This document shows positions 1 through 7,870 of a stretch of 43,402 nt of DNA, piece after piece; positions within the stretch are counted from its first letter, which is position 1, and the number at the start of each line of letters is the position of its first letter. The stretch is taken from the NCBI GenBank assembly GCA_016342645.1, contig JAEINX010000022.1:1-43402 (forward strand). Direction: 5' to 3'. Source of the DNA: Bacteroidales bacterium (GTDB taxonomy: Bacteria > Bacteroidota > Bacteroidia > Bacteroidales > JAEINX01). A program made the translations under genes and the position numbers. The notes beneath the pieces were generated by a model. That model searched no databases and was not told where the DNA came from. It was given only the letters and a program-made list of their open reading frames with translations.

Positions 1-130
1 CTAACGTTTTGCAAATATGGCCCGTAGCCGTTCACTTGCAGTTTGTTTTTTGATTACTCGTATGTTTATATTTCTACTCATTTGTCTTGATAGCACTAAA
101 GCGGCTATGGGCTATGATTTGCTGTTAGCG
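1..130 (-). repeat. attC-like recombination site, long VCR-like form
   Basis: On the minus strand a CGCTAAC box (124-130) and a terminal CGTTAG box (1-6) flank two long complementary arms at 93-122 and 11-39. About 23 of 29 positions pair, with one extrahelical base, and about 53 bases lie between the arms. The geometry (R''-like box, imperfect arms with a bulge, long variable loop, R'-like box) is that of an integron attC site of the large Vibrio-repeat size. The stop codon of the 135-851 gene lies only 4 bases before the CGCTAAC box, as in compact gene cassettes. The site touches the window edge, so further cassettes may lie outside. Recombination activity is inferred from structure only. 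Confidence 0.6.
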
Positions 131-134
131 ATAG

Positions 135-851
135 TTACTTTTCTGTTTTATTATTCCTTTCTTCCTGCCATTCGAGGCTCAACTTAATTTCATTAAATAT
201 ATAGTCAAAGGTATTTTTATAATCTTCATATAGTTCTTTTGAATTGGGGTGAACTTTATAAAATATCTCCTTATAATTGGAAAGATTCATGATTGGTTCA
301 GGAGGATCATCGTATCTGGTCATTGCTTTATAAGGATCGTCTTTGTAAGGATCTTCAATTCCTAAATAGTGGTTGTTTAGAAATCCCCAAACCAATGAGT
401 TTAATAATTGCTTTTGAAATTTTTCACTCTGATTCAAAATTTCATCTAAAATCAATTTTGGTCTTAATGAAAAGAGAGGTTCAAATGAAAAGCTTATTTG
501 TTCTTCAGCAGATCCAATATGTCTAATGTGATAGTCTAAATATGCATGAATTGAGGAAGTGGTGTTTGTTTTATAGCATATCTTTCCATAAAGAAAGGTC
601 AAGCTGGAAACTGTCTGAAATTGATTTCCGGAATAATATCCTAAAAATTGACATCCGTCTAATGAATCAAAAATAGGTTTACAAATTCTAAATTCTGATT
701 CTGATAGTTTGTTTTTATCAGAATATTCAATCAGTTTCTTGTATAAGGTTGAATCTTCACACTTATTATAAATTGTCGAGTCATTTCCAGGTATTATTCC
801 AAATGAAAATATTGGAATTAATAATAGAACTATGATTTTTATACCTCTCAT
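135..851 (-). CDS. Secreted hypothetical protein on an integron-like cassette
   Basis: A 238-residue protein I do not recognise. Residues 1-18 form a short basic-then-hydrophobic signal peptide (MRGIKIIVLLLIPIFSFG), so export is likely. The mature part is acidic and polar, with four Cys near residues 31, 57, 67 and 92 that could pair in the periplasm, and aromatic-rich helices at the C-terminus. No catalytic motif is visible. The gene fits tightly between two attC-like palindromes: the start lies about 18 bases after a GTTAGCG box and the stop 4 bases before a CGCTAAC box. That is the layout of an integron cassette, and cassette genes commonly encode orphan proteins. No promoter of its own is evident. 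Confidence 0.6.
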   Translation of the reverse strand: MRGIKIIVLLLIPIFSFGIIPGNDSTIYNKCEDSTLYKKLIEYSDKNKLSESEFRICKPIFDSLDGCQFLGYYSGNQFQTVSSLTFLYGKICYKTNTTSSIHAYLDYHIRHIGSAEEQISFSFEPLFSLRPKLILDEILNQSEKFQKQLLNSLVWGFLNNHYLGIEDPYKDDPYKAMTRYDDPPEPIMNLSNYKEIFYKVHPNSKELYEDYKNTFDYIFNEIKLSLEWQEERNNKTEK

Positions 852-868
852 TGTTTTTCTGTAATTAT

Positions 869-929
869 CGCTAACTTGTAAATAATTACTACGCTATAGG
901 CGTTATTTCGCATTTACCTACCGTTATGC
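869..929 (-). repeat. attC-like recombination site, short form
   Basis: Read on the minus strand, GCATAAC (923-929) and GTTAGCG (869-875) bracket an imperfect stem. Its arms, 878-894 and 900-917, share GTAAAT at their outer ends and ACGC next to a 5-base loop. At 61 bp it falls in the short attC size range. It lies just upstream of the cassette gene and downstream of the recombinase remnant, so it could also be a decayed attI. The R''-like box is a weak match. Confidence 0.4.
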
Positions 930-1015
930 TTTTTATTAATTTATTGATTAGTAGCAAATTCTTTGTTTTTATATAAATATTCATGATTTTAATGGGCAAA
1001 TATAAGTAATACATT

Positions 1016-1282
1016 TCAAATATTCAAATTATCTAACGGACTTTTTATTTTCTGTAATTGTTTATTTACAACGTGAATAAATATTTCTATCGTTTTAGGG
1101 GAATTATGACCTAGCAATTTCTGTATATACTTTATATCAACTTCTGCTTCAAGTAAATGTGTCGCAAAAGTGTGACGCAATGTGTGCGAAGCTCTTTTTT
1201 TAATTACTCCGGCTTTTTTAATGCTCTTACTCAGAACATTTCTGAAGCTACTTGCTGAATATTTTCTACGGAACAAAAATGT
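1016..1282 (-). pseudogene. Tyrosine recombinase C-terminal remnant (Xer/IntI-like)
   Basis: Only the last ~88 codons of a tyrosine recombinase remain, closed upstream by a TAG at 1283-1285. The catalytic-domain motifs HTLRHTFATHLLE (Arg II and following) and LLGHNSPKT (His III) are clear, and the tail KIKSPLD resembles IntI- and Xer-type enzymes. The nucleophile position, expected as EIYTHV, reads EIFIHV, so the catalytic Tyr is Phe. With about 200 N-terminal residues missing and no nucleophile, this copy cannot recombine DNA by the normal chemistry. The only start in frame is a TTG at 1276. It sits beside attC-like sites, which fits a decayed integron-type integrase, but without the rest of the protein IntI cannot be told from XerC/D. 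Confidence 0.75.
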
Positions 1283-1465
1283 CTATCATTTCTGCTATGA
1301 TTATGGTTATTTGAAACTTGAAGATGAAAAAGTGCTGATAGTAAAATGGCAAAAGTATATGTAAAAAGACCCGCGATATATGCGGCAGTTTTTTCATTAT
1401 TTAAAATTCCTTGTTCAATATTCGGTATTATTTTTTAATTCGAATCAAGGCTTGAATGTTTTTTT

Positions 1466-1561
1466 GCCACCAAGACTCTAAATCTCAAAGAAACACTAAA
1501 TTATAAAAATAGAAGTTTATTAACTCTTTGTGTTTCTTTTGTGTTTTCGTGTCTTGGTGGC
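1466..1561. repeat. 96-bp inverted repeat with GCCACCAAGAC ends
   Basis: The ends match exactly: GCCACCAAGAC at 1466-1476 and its complement at 1551-1561. Complementarity continues imperfectly inward through a shared AAAGAAACAC block, leaving a short AT-rich centre. The element has no reading frame. I remember similar GCCACCAAGACAC-type sequences from spacers of Bacteroidota genomes, which suggests a non-autonomous palindromic family; only the structure is seen here. Confidence 0.7.
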
Positions 1562-1672
1562 TAATATTCTGCAAGTTAGAATTTCATCTCTTGATTCGCA
1601 TACTTAGTAAAACTTTCAAAATAACTTCCACAAATTTGAGTATTTAAAATTTCAAAACAAACAATAATTTCA

Positions 1673-1761
1673 GCCACAGATTCACAGATTCAATGTACTT
1701 AGATTTAGGTTACCAATGAGTTAAAGAATAGATCAATTGTTTTGATCTGTGAATCTGTGGC
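1673..1761. repeat. 89-bp inverted repeat with GCCACAGATTCACAGAT ends
   Basis: A perfect 17-bp terminal inverted repeat: GCCACAGATTCACAGAT at 1673-1689 and its complement at 1745-1761, with 55 bases between. No coding capacity. It is unrelated in sequence to the element at 1466-1561 but has the same size and design. I recall this family as common in Bacteroidota intergenic DNA. Confidence 0.75.
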
Positions 1762-1920
1762 AAAACATATAACCTACTTTTGGGGATGTTATTTTGACAT
1801 CATTACATATTCTGAATTTACAACTAACATCATAAAAGAATACCGAAATATATAGTAATTTCCTAATTAAATCATTCAGGCTTTTTGTTAAACAATACGT
1901 TATCATGGTTATGCCATTTA

Positions 1921-2172
1921 AGAATTTCGCAACGTAAAACGTTCTCTAAAATATGATAAGCAAAAATCTCTCAACGTAAAACGTTCTCTAAAATATGATA
2001 AGCAAGAATCTCTCAACGTAAAACGTTCTCTTAAATATGATAAGCAAGAATCTTGCAACGTAATACGTTCTCTAAAATATGAAAAACAAGATTCTCTCAA
2101 CATAATACGTTCTCTAAAATATGATAAGCAAGTATCTCGCAACATAATACGTTCTCTTGATTATGATATTCA
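1921..2172. repeat. Six-copy 42-bp tandem repeat with an internal palindrome
   Basis: A landmark CAAC recurs at 1930, 1972, 2014, 2056, 2098 and 2140, exactly 42 bases apart. Units 1-3 carry the palindrome AACGTAAAACGTT, unit 4 has AACGTAATACGTT, and units 5-6 have the degenerate AACATAATACGTT, so one side of the array is better preserved. Since 42 is a multiple of 3, the minus strand stays open for 75 codons (a 14-residue repeat with YFRER). I regard that as a by-product of the repeat: it has no start context and no globular character. Confidence 0.85.
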
Positions 2173-2321
2173 ATTATGTCATTTTATATTACAACAATTT
2201 ACTTATATCGTTCAATAATGCCCATATATTATGAGTGAATGAGAGAATGAATGAATGGGAAAATATAACGTAAATATTGTTTTTCAATATACTTACTAAA
2301 TACAAGCTCTTTCCAGATGAT

Positions 2322-3587
2322 TTACCTTTGGATATTTATCATCATTTCATGCCATTTTGACAAATGAGCGGCATGATGGCCCTTAATAAGAACAATGTGG
2401 TTACCTAATGGTGCATTTAATAAATCCTCCACATTATAATTATCTGATAATTTTATTTTTACCTGTGTTCTGCATCGAAACTCCGAAAATCCCGGCCTTG
2501 TTATTCTTCCTTCTGCAAGCCATAATTTATCAAGTCTCTCACCGCCAATTCTTACTAATGTTATATTTTGAGACTCCATCTCACCCTGTATGCCCACACC
2601 AAGTCCGGTTTCAAAATGTGATCTGATAATGAATTTATCAACCATGCAAGGTGCTATGGTACAATGGGCAAGCCATAATGAGTTTTCTTTAATTAATATC
2701 TCAGCAGGATTAGCCATCCACGAATTCTCGTTTAAAAGCAATTTTATCCATAACATTGCAAGAGTTGAAGGAATATCGCTTTCGCAACCGGCAATAATTC
2801 CATCATCATTTAATTTTGCAAGTGCTAAACATCCTGTTATTTTATAATTAATAACAAGATCGAAACAACGTAAAGTAAAAGCATTCAGGCTTTCATTTTT
2901 TATTATTTCTTTAATCGCCATATAAATACTCGCTGAATCAAATAATTCTTCTTTCGAGGGTTCAATAATTTTTTCAGCTTTGTTAAGAAAAGAATTTAGA
3001 ATTGATTCAACTTCTTTTTTTGAAAACTTTTTCGATTTATAAAAAATATCTTCCGGTTCAATAGGAACTATTTTCGGTCCCCAAACTTTTTTAATGATTT
3101 CAGGTTCAGGATTGCTTGCTACGAGCCATTCTGAAGCATTCCCAGCCATTCCAATTTTTGAATGTTGCAATGATTTTTGTGTTTCAGATAATAGTGTTGC
3201 ATCAATTATTTTCTGAATACCTTGTTCATCATCAGGACTATTAAGAAAAAATATTCTACCATTCTCACCGCTTTGTATCAATCGGGCAAGAACCTCAAGA
3301 GCAGCAGGAAGTGAGTTGTTCTCAGGATATGCAATAAGAAAAACCGCTTCGTTTGATACAAACTTTTTTCTTTTTGCATGAAGTTCAAGAATTTTTCGTT
3401 CGGTACCTCCTGTAACAACAAAGTAAAATAATGGGTTTATGGTGTCAATTCTTTCCTGCTTTAGACTAAGTCCGTTATGATTGCTGAACAATTGAATATA
3501 AGCGGAAACCGATCTCTCGAATTCATTTGAATCGTGTAAAGCCGAAGATATTAAAAGGTAATCGAAATTGACAGAATTAGTTTTCAT
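2322..3587 (-). CDS. L-fucose/L-arabinose isomerase-family-like protein
   Basis: A 421-residue soluble protein. The C-terminal half carries features I associate with the fucose isomerase-like family: GCESDIPSTLAMLWIKLL near residue 275, then WMANPAEI, LAHCTIAP with a conserved His, THFE-type RSHFETGLGVGIQGE, and a final IGGERLDKLWLAEG block. In fucose and arabinose isomerases such Glu and His residues bind the metal and substrate in aldose-ketose exchange. Here the substrate is unknown. It starts 4 bases after the stop of the flavoprotein gene upstream, so the two are probably cotranscribed. Fold family is moderately sure, function is not. Confidence 0.55.
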   Translation of the reverse strand: MKTNSVNFDYLLISSALHDSNEFERSVSAYIQLFSNHNGLSLKQERIDTINPLFYFVVTGGTERKILELHAKRKKFVSNEAVFLIAYPENNSLPAALEVLARLIQSGENGRIFFLNSPDDEQGIQKIIDATLLSETQKSLQHSKIGMAGNASEWLVASNPEPEIIKKVWGPKIVPIEPEDIFYKSKKFSKKEVESILNSFLNKAEKIIEPSKEELFDSASIYMAIKEIIKNESLNAFTLRCFDLVINYKITGCLALAKLNDDGIIAGCESDIPSTLAMLWIKLLLNENSWMANPAEILIKENSLWLAHCTIAPCMVDKFIIRSHFETGLGVGIQGEMESQNITLVRIGGERLDKLWLAEGRITRPGFSEFRCRTQVKIKLSDNYNVEDLLNAPLGNHIVLIKGHHAAHLSKWHEMMINIQR

Positions 3588-3591
3588 TTTT

Positions 3592-4605
3592 TTAACACAA
3601 CAAATTTTTCACCCTAAGTATTTCTTTTTCGGCATCCGAAACGAGTTCATGGATTATTTCCTTTAAAGGTTGTACCTTTTTAGTAAGGCCGACACTCTGG
3701 CCCGCCATAAGAGATCCATTTTCAACATCTCCATCAACAACTGCATTTCTAAGAGTACCGGCCCAATAAGCTTCAACCTCGTATTGAGCATCCATACGGG
3801 AAATGTCGTTATTCTTAAGTTTTTCTAACAGTTTAAATTGCAACTTCCCGAAATTATCCATTGCCTTATTATTTAAAGCCCTTACAGCAACTACGGGAAG
3901 ATTAGAACTATATTGAGGTGTGCTGATTGCTGTTCGGGCCTTAGCCTTTTTGAATGCATTTTTGAATTTTTGATGGGCAGTACATTCATCACTCATCACA
4001 AAACGAGTTCCCAATTGCACTCCCGAAGCACCCATTAATAATAAATGTGCAATCATTCTGCCTGTCCCGATTCCACCTGCAACAAAAACAGGAAATTTAT
4101 CAAATTCAAATAAAACCTGCTGCAAAAGAACAATTAAGCTAACATGACCTATATGACCTCCTGCCTCGCTTCCTTCAAGTATTAAACCATCGACTCCATG
4201 ATTTATCATCATTTTTGCAATTGACTCGGTCGATGCAAAAGCCATAGTTCTTTTTCCTGATTTTTTAATTGCTTCAACTTCGCTTGATTTAGGAAATCCT
4301 CCGGCAAAAACAACGAATTCTACATTTTTATTTTTTGCAATATTTAAGTGATCCTGAAAATTAGGAGCAATTGTAATAAGGTTTACGGCAAAGGGTTTTT
4401 TTATATTTTCAATACATTTATCCAATTCTTTTTCAAATAATTCGGGAGGCATGTTTCCACCTGCTAAAACCGGAAAAGCTCCATTATCGCTAACAGCTTT
4501 AACAAGATCGTAATCACTAATCCAAGTCATTGCACCCGAAATAATTGGATAATTGACACCTAAAAAATCTTTTCCTTTTTCCCAAATTTTATTGATATTT
4601 TTCAT
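3592..4605 (-). CDS. Nitronate monooxygenase / FabK-like flavin oxidoreductase
   Basis: A 337-residue FMN-dependent TIM-barrel enzyme of the 2-nitropropane dioxygenase/enoyl-ACP reductase II family. Visible motifs are the N-terminal YPIISGAMTWIS (residues 20-30), EGSEAGGH (144-151) with the conserved His, the phosphate-binding VAGGIGTG (175-182) and GVQLGTRFV (195-203). Length is normal for the family. The start codon overlaps the stop of the small upstream gene (ATGA at 4602-4605), which implies translational coupling. Family members either oxidise nitronates or reduce enoyl-ACP, and sequence reading alone cannot choose between them. The fucose isomerase-like partner downstream does not suggest lipid synthesis. 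Confidence 0.85.
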   Translation of the reverse strand: MKNINKIWEKGKDFLGVNYPIISGAMTWISDYDLVKAVSDNGAFPVLAGGNMPPELFEKELDKCIENIKKPFAVNLITIAPNFQDHLNIAKNKNVEFVVFAGGFPKSSEVEAIKKSGKRTMAFASTESIAKMMINHGVDGLILEGSEAGGHIGHVSLIVLLQQVLFEFDKFPVFVAGGIGTGRMIAHLLLMGASGVQLGTRFVMSDECTAHQKFKNAFKKAKARTAISTPQYSSNLPVVAVRALNNKAMDNFGKLQFKLLEKLKNNDISRMDAQYEVEAYWAGTLRNAVVDGDVENGSLMAGQSVGLTKKVQPLKEIIHELVSDAEKEILRVKNLLC

Positions 4606-4832
4606 TCATACTTTTTATTAAGATATTTAATCCTTGAATCATCTGTATCCGTGTCTGATAAAAACCCTGACCATTTTTTAAGAAATTCAGATGCTGAAAT
4701 CTGCTTATTATTCATTTTTTCACCCTTTAATACAATAATAATTTCGATTTCACGATTTGCCAAATCAGTTATCTCAGGCAATTTTATCATCCCGTTTTCT
4801 AATATCTTTGTGTTGAATTTAAGTGCTTCCAT
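4602..4832 (-). CDS. Small hypothetical protein, possibly antitoxin-like
   Basis: A 76-residue protein. Residues 1-38 (NTKILENGMIKLPE and following) resemble the short beta-strand DNA-binding start of AbrB/VapB-type antitoxins. The rest is a polar helical tail ending in KYLNKKYE. Small proteins of this shape often precede a PIN or RelE toxin, but here the next gene is the FabK-like flavoprotein, joined by a 4-base ATGA overlap. It may be an orphan antitoxin or a dedicated small partner of the flavoprotein. The likeness is by eye. Confidence 0.5.
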   Translation of the reverse strand: MEALKFNTKILENGMIKLPEITDLANREIEIIIVLKGEKMNNKQISASEFLKKWSGFLSDTDTDDSRIKYLNKKYE

Positions 4833-4930
4833 TTATTTTAATTTTAATACAAATTTACAAAAGAAAAACTTGCAATTTTTTAATTTCTATTAATTTTATG
4901 GATTCAAAAGAACTTTATATTGAAGAAAAA

Positions 4931-5800
4931 TTAAAAAACACACTTTACCATCCTTTCTTTCTGATTTATATCCTTTCTGATTATAATTTCTTTAAATCCT
5001 TCTTTTTTCAATAACCCAATAATTGGGATGGATAACTCTTCATTGATTTCAAAAAACAGTAAACCATCCTTATTTAAATGAGATTTTGCAAATTTCGTTA
5101 TTTTATCATAAAAAATCAAGGGGTTTTCATCTGAAACGAAAAGAGCTTCTTTAGGTTCAAAATCCAACACATTTTTCTTCATCATTGTTTTTTCCGATTC
5201 ACGAATATATGGAGGATTGCTTACAATAATATCATACTTCCCAAAACTTTCCCAACTGTTGAAATTTAAAATATCTGAGAGAACAAAATCAATTTCGGCT
5301 TCATTTTTTGTTGCATTCAACTTTGCAACTTCCAATGCATTTGTTGAGAAATCTATTGCTGAAATTTCTGAATTTGAATGGAGTTTTTTTAACGTAATTG
5401 CAATACATCCTGAACCAGTTCCAATATCTAATATTTTTAAAACATGATTTTTACCTTTAATTACTTCAAGAATAAATTGAACCAATTCTTCAGTCTCAGG
5501 CCTTGGAATCAATACCGAAGGATTTACAACAAAATCAAAACCAAAAAAATTGGTTTTTCCAGTTATGTATTGAATTGGTTTGTGATTTATTAAATTTTTT
5601 ACCGCAAAATGAATCTTCAACAAACCCGATTCACTTATAGTTTTTTCGGGATTTAAAATAATATCAATTTTAGAAAACTTAAAATAATGTTCAAAAAGTA
5701 TCTGCAAAAAACTCTTGCATTCTTTTTCAGTAAAATGATCATTTAATTCTCTTGAATAATAATCAATAACATCCTTTATTCTGTTCGATCGAATTTCCAT
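4931..5800 (-). CDS. prmC: Peptide chain release factor N5-glutamine methyltransferase PrmC
   Basis: PrmC (HemK) methylates the Gln of the GGQ motif in release factors RF1 and RF2, using S-adenosylmethionine, and so improves termination. The helical N-terminal domain leads into LIPRPETEELV (residues 98-107), the SAM-binding loop DIGTGSGCIAI (125-135) and the catalytic NPPY (195-198). I place the start at 5800 (MEIRSN, 289 residues, normal for the family). An in-frame ATG 45 bases upstream would add FFSKIHFFHYF, which is not typical. It is divergent from the kinase-like gene at 5857 with a 56-base spacer. Confidence 0.93.
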   Translation of the reverse strand: MEIRSNRIKDVIDYYSRELNDHFTEKECKSFLQILFEHYFKFSKIDIILNPEKTISESGLLKIHFAVKNLINHKPIQYITGKTNFFGFDFVVNPSVLIPRPETEELVQFILEVIKGKNHVLKILDIGTGSGCIAITLKKLHSNSEISAIDFSTNALEVAKLNATKNEAEIDFVLSDILNFNSWESFGKYDIIVSNPPYIRESEKTMMKKNVLDFEPKEALFVSDENPLIFYDKITKFAKSHLNKDGLLFFEINEELSIPIIGLLKKEGFKEIIIRKDINQKERMVKCVF

Positions 5801-5856
5801 AGGTCGAAAGTAATGAAAAAAATGTATTTTTGAGAAAAAAACCAAAACTTTAAAAT

Positions 5857-6498
5857 ATGAGAGGCGATATATTAATTATTGATGATAATCATAGAAAGGC
5901 AGCATCTGAAGCTGTTCAATTGATTTTACCGGAAATAGAAAAATCCAATAAAAAATTTGTGATCTCTGTTGCCGGTGAGTCAGGTGCCGGGAAATCGGAA
6001 ATTGCCGCTTCAATTGCTGAAGTCTTAGAAAAAAAAGGACTAAAATGTTTTATTTTTCAGCAAGACGATTATTTTGTTTATCCACCGAAAACAAATGCAA
6101 AAACACGTGAAAAAGACATAAATTGGGTAGGGGAGAAGGAAGTAAAACTCGACCTGATTGATGAAGAATTGAAACAAATTAGCGAAGGGCAAACAAAAAT
6201 TGAAAAACCTCTTGTGATTTTTCAAGAGGACAGAATTGATAAAGAAACAGTTGACCTAAACGGTATTGATGTAATTATAGTTGAAGGAACCTATACTACT
6301 GCCTTAAAAAATGTAGATCAAAGAGTTTTTATTAATCGTGATCTTTACGATACAAAAGCCTCTCGCTTAAAACGAAACCGAGAGAAACAAGATGAATATC
6401 TTGAAAAAATTCTTATGATCGAACATGAGATAATTTCTGCACACAAAGCATTAGCCGATGTAATTATTACAAAAGATTATAATGCAATTAAAAGATAA
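5857..6498 (+). CDS. P-loop kinase, phosphoribulokinase/uridine kinase-like
   Basis: A 213-residue protein with Walker A GESGAGKS (residues 40-47), a QQDDYF segment (about 67-72) like the substrate-binding DDFY region of uridine kinases, and a VIIVEGTY strand with the usual Walker B position. RDLYDTKASRLKRNREKQ near residue 180 is like the Arg-rich lid of this superfamily. It lacks the longer C-terminal part of true uridine kinases. The glycosyltransferase gene follows after 101 bases on the same strand, which hints at a nucleotide-sugar or sugar-phosphate substrate, but this is inference. Confidence 0.65.
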   Translation: MRGDILIIDDNHRKAASEAVQLILPEIEKSNKKFVISVAGESGAGKSEIAASIAEVLEKKGLKCFIFQQDDYFVYPPKTNAKTREKDINWVGEKEVKLDLIDEELKQISEGQTKIEKPLVIFQEDRIDKETVDLNGIDVIIVEGTYTTALKNVDQRVFINRDLYDTKASRLKRNREKQDEYLEKILMIEHEIISAHKALADVIITKDYNAIKR

Positions 6499-6503
6499 GT
6501 TTG

Positions 6504-6551
6504 AAGACCGAAATCGGAAGTTAGGGCTCTTGTCTTCCGACTTCCGACCTT
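6504..6551. repeat. Imperfect inverted repeat with CGGAAGT arms
   Basis: Arms 6504-6521 and 6533-6551 pair at about 15 of 19 positions, including CGGAAG opposite CTTCCG. It lies 6 bases after the kinase-like stop codon and may act as an RNA hairpin that separates the two plus-strand genes. There is no U-tract. The sequence resembles CGGAAGTCGGAAG-type repeats I remember from Bacteroidota spacers. Confidence 0.5.
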
Positions 6552-6599
6552 TTAAAAGTTTGATAGAAAAATAAAGTATTGCACGATAAAATATAAATT

Positions 6600-7856
6600 A
6601 TGAATAAAAAGTTTAAAAGAATAGCAATGTTGAGCACACATGGATATTTCGATCCGGTGCCTCAACTTGGCAGAACAGATACCGGAGGACAGGTAGTTTA
6701 TGTATTGGAATTAGCAAAAGCTATTTCTAAATTAGGTATAAAAGTTGATATTTTCACCCGATGGTTCGACAAATCGCAAAAGCAAATTGATCCGGTTCCC
6801 GGTTATCCGGACGTAAATGTAATTAGAATTCATTCCGGCCCCTGGGAATTTATTCCGAAAGAACGAATCTACGATGTTCTTCCCGAATTAATTGAAAATA
6901 TGAAATTATTTATTAAAGAAAATAATTTTGATTATGATCTTTATCACGGTCATTATGTCGATGCCGGAATTGTAACAATTGCAGTAGCTGAAGCTTTTGG
7001 TAAGCCTTCATATTTTACCGCTCATTCACTCGGTGCATGGAAACGCGACCAAATGGGAGGAGACCCAAATGAAATGGAGCAGAAATTCAATTTTAATCAC
7101 AGAATTGCTGAGGAAATTAGAATTTTTAAAGCTGTTAATGCACAAACCGTTACTTCTATTCTTCAATTAGAAAAACTTGAAAAATTATATGATTTTCATG
7201 CTGATAATATTGTAGATATTCCTCCGGGAGTTGATATTCACACTTATCATTTACCTTCGCCTGAGAATAAAATTAAGAAAACCGGCCTGCCGAAAAAATA
7301 CATTTTCTGTATTAGTAGGATTGATACGAACAAAGGACATGATTTTCTATTATATGCTTATGATTTAGTGAGAAAAGAAATAAAAGATGTTGATCTTGTT
7401 ATTGGTGGGGGCTCTCCAAATCCTAAACAAAGAGAGATTAGCCTTTATGATAAAATGAGAAAAATCATTAATGAAAAAGGAATGGAAGGCCGAGTTCAAC
7501 TAATTGGTTATGTTCCAGACGAATTAATGCCGATATATTACCAACAATCGGAAATGTTTGTTCTTCCTTCGCTTTTCGAGCCATTTGGTATGACCACACA
7601 GGAAGCAATGGCTTGTGGCCGGCCGGTTGTAGCATCGAAATTTGGTGGAATTAGGAATGTTATCAAAAACGAAGAAAATGGAATTCTTGTTGATCCTTCA
7701 AAACCACAAGAATTTGCCGATGCAATGATAAAACTTATCAAAAACAAAGATTTAAGTGAAACAATCGGAATGCAGGCATATAAAACTTGCCAGGAAGAGT
7801 TTAGCTGGGAAGCAATTGCCGATAGGTTTTTGAATTTTTATTTGGAGTTTTATTAG
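6600..7856 (+). CDS. GT4-family glycosyltransferase, sucrose-phosphate synthase-like
   Basis: A 418-residue GT-B enzyme. The N-terminal domain has the Gly-rich TDTGGQVVYVLELA loop (residues 27-40), HGHYVDAG and TAHSLGAWKRDQM, which are very like sucrose-phosphate synthases and related retaining GT4 enzymes. The C-terminal domain has the donor-binding EX7E pair at Glu327 and Glu335 (FEPFGMTTQE) followed by ASKFGG. It covers only the synthase domain and has no phosphatase extension. A nucleotide-sugar donor (UDP- or GDP-hexose) and a phosphorylated or sugar acceptor are expected. No sucrose phosphatase gene is in the window, so the product could also be a different disaccharide. Confidence 0.8.
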   Translation: MNKKFKRIAMLSTHGYFDPVPQLGRTDTGGQVVYVLELAKAISKLGIKVDIFTRWFDKSQKQIDPVPGYPDVNVIRIHSGPWEFIPKERIYDVLPELIENMKLFIKENNFDYDLYHGHYVDAGIVTIAVAEAFGKPSYFTAHSLGAWKRDQMGGDPNEMEQKFNFNHRIAEEIRIFKAVNAQTVTSILQLEKLEKLYDFHADNIVDIPPGVDIHTYHLPSPENKIKKTGLPKKYIFCISRIDTNKGHDFLLYAYDLVRKEIKDVDLVIGGGSPNPKQREISLYDKMRKIINEKGMEGRVQLIGYVPDELMPIYYQQSEMFVLPSLFEPFGMTTQEAMACGRPVVASKFGGIRNVIKNEENGILVDPSKPQEFADAMIKLIKNKDLSETIGMQAYKTCQEEFSWEAIADRFLNFYLEFY

Positions 7857-7870
7857 ACGATTGTGATAAG

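Larger units (their letters stand above)
1283..2321. other. Gene-free stretch rich in repeats
   Basis: About 1 kb with no credible gene. It holds two long inverted repeats (1466-1561 and 1673-1761) and a 42-bp minisatellite (1921-2172). The rest is AT-rich sequence. The short reading frames here follow the periodicity of the repeats or oppose the recombinase remnant and show no protein-like composition. It looks like a site where insertions and decayed mobile DNA have accumulated. Confidence 0.6.

Noticed and set aside
1362..1400. CCGC...GCGG hairpin followed by T residues, possible terminator
   Set aside because: Four-pair stem only and no gene ends upstream of it on that strand.
1918..2145. 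75-codon open frame on the minus strand with a 14-residue repeat
   Set aside because: It follows from a 42-bp tandem repeat whose period is a multiple of three; no start signal or globular composition.
5801..5845. Longer PrmC start 15 codons upstream
   Set aside because: The added residues are not typical of PrmC and the start at 5800 gives the normal length.
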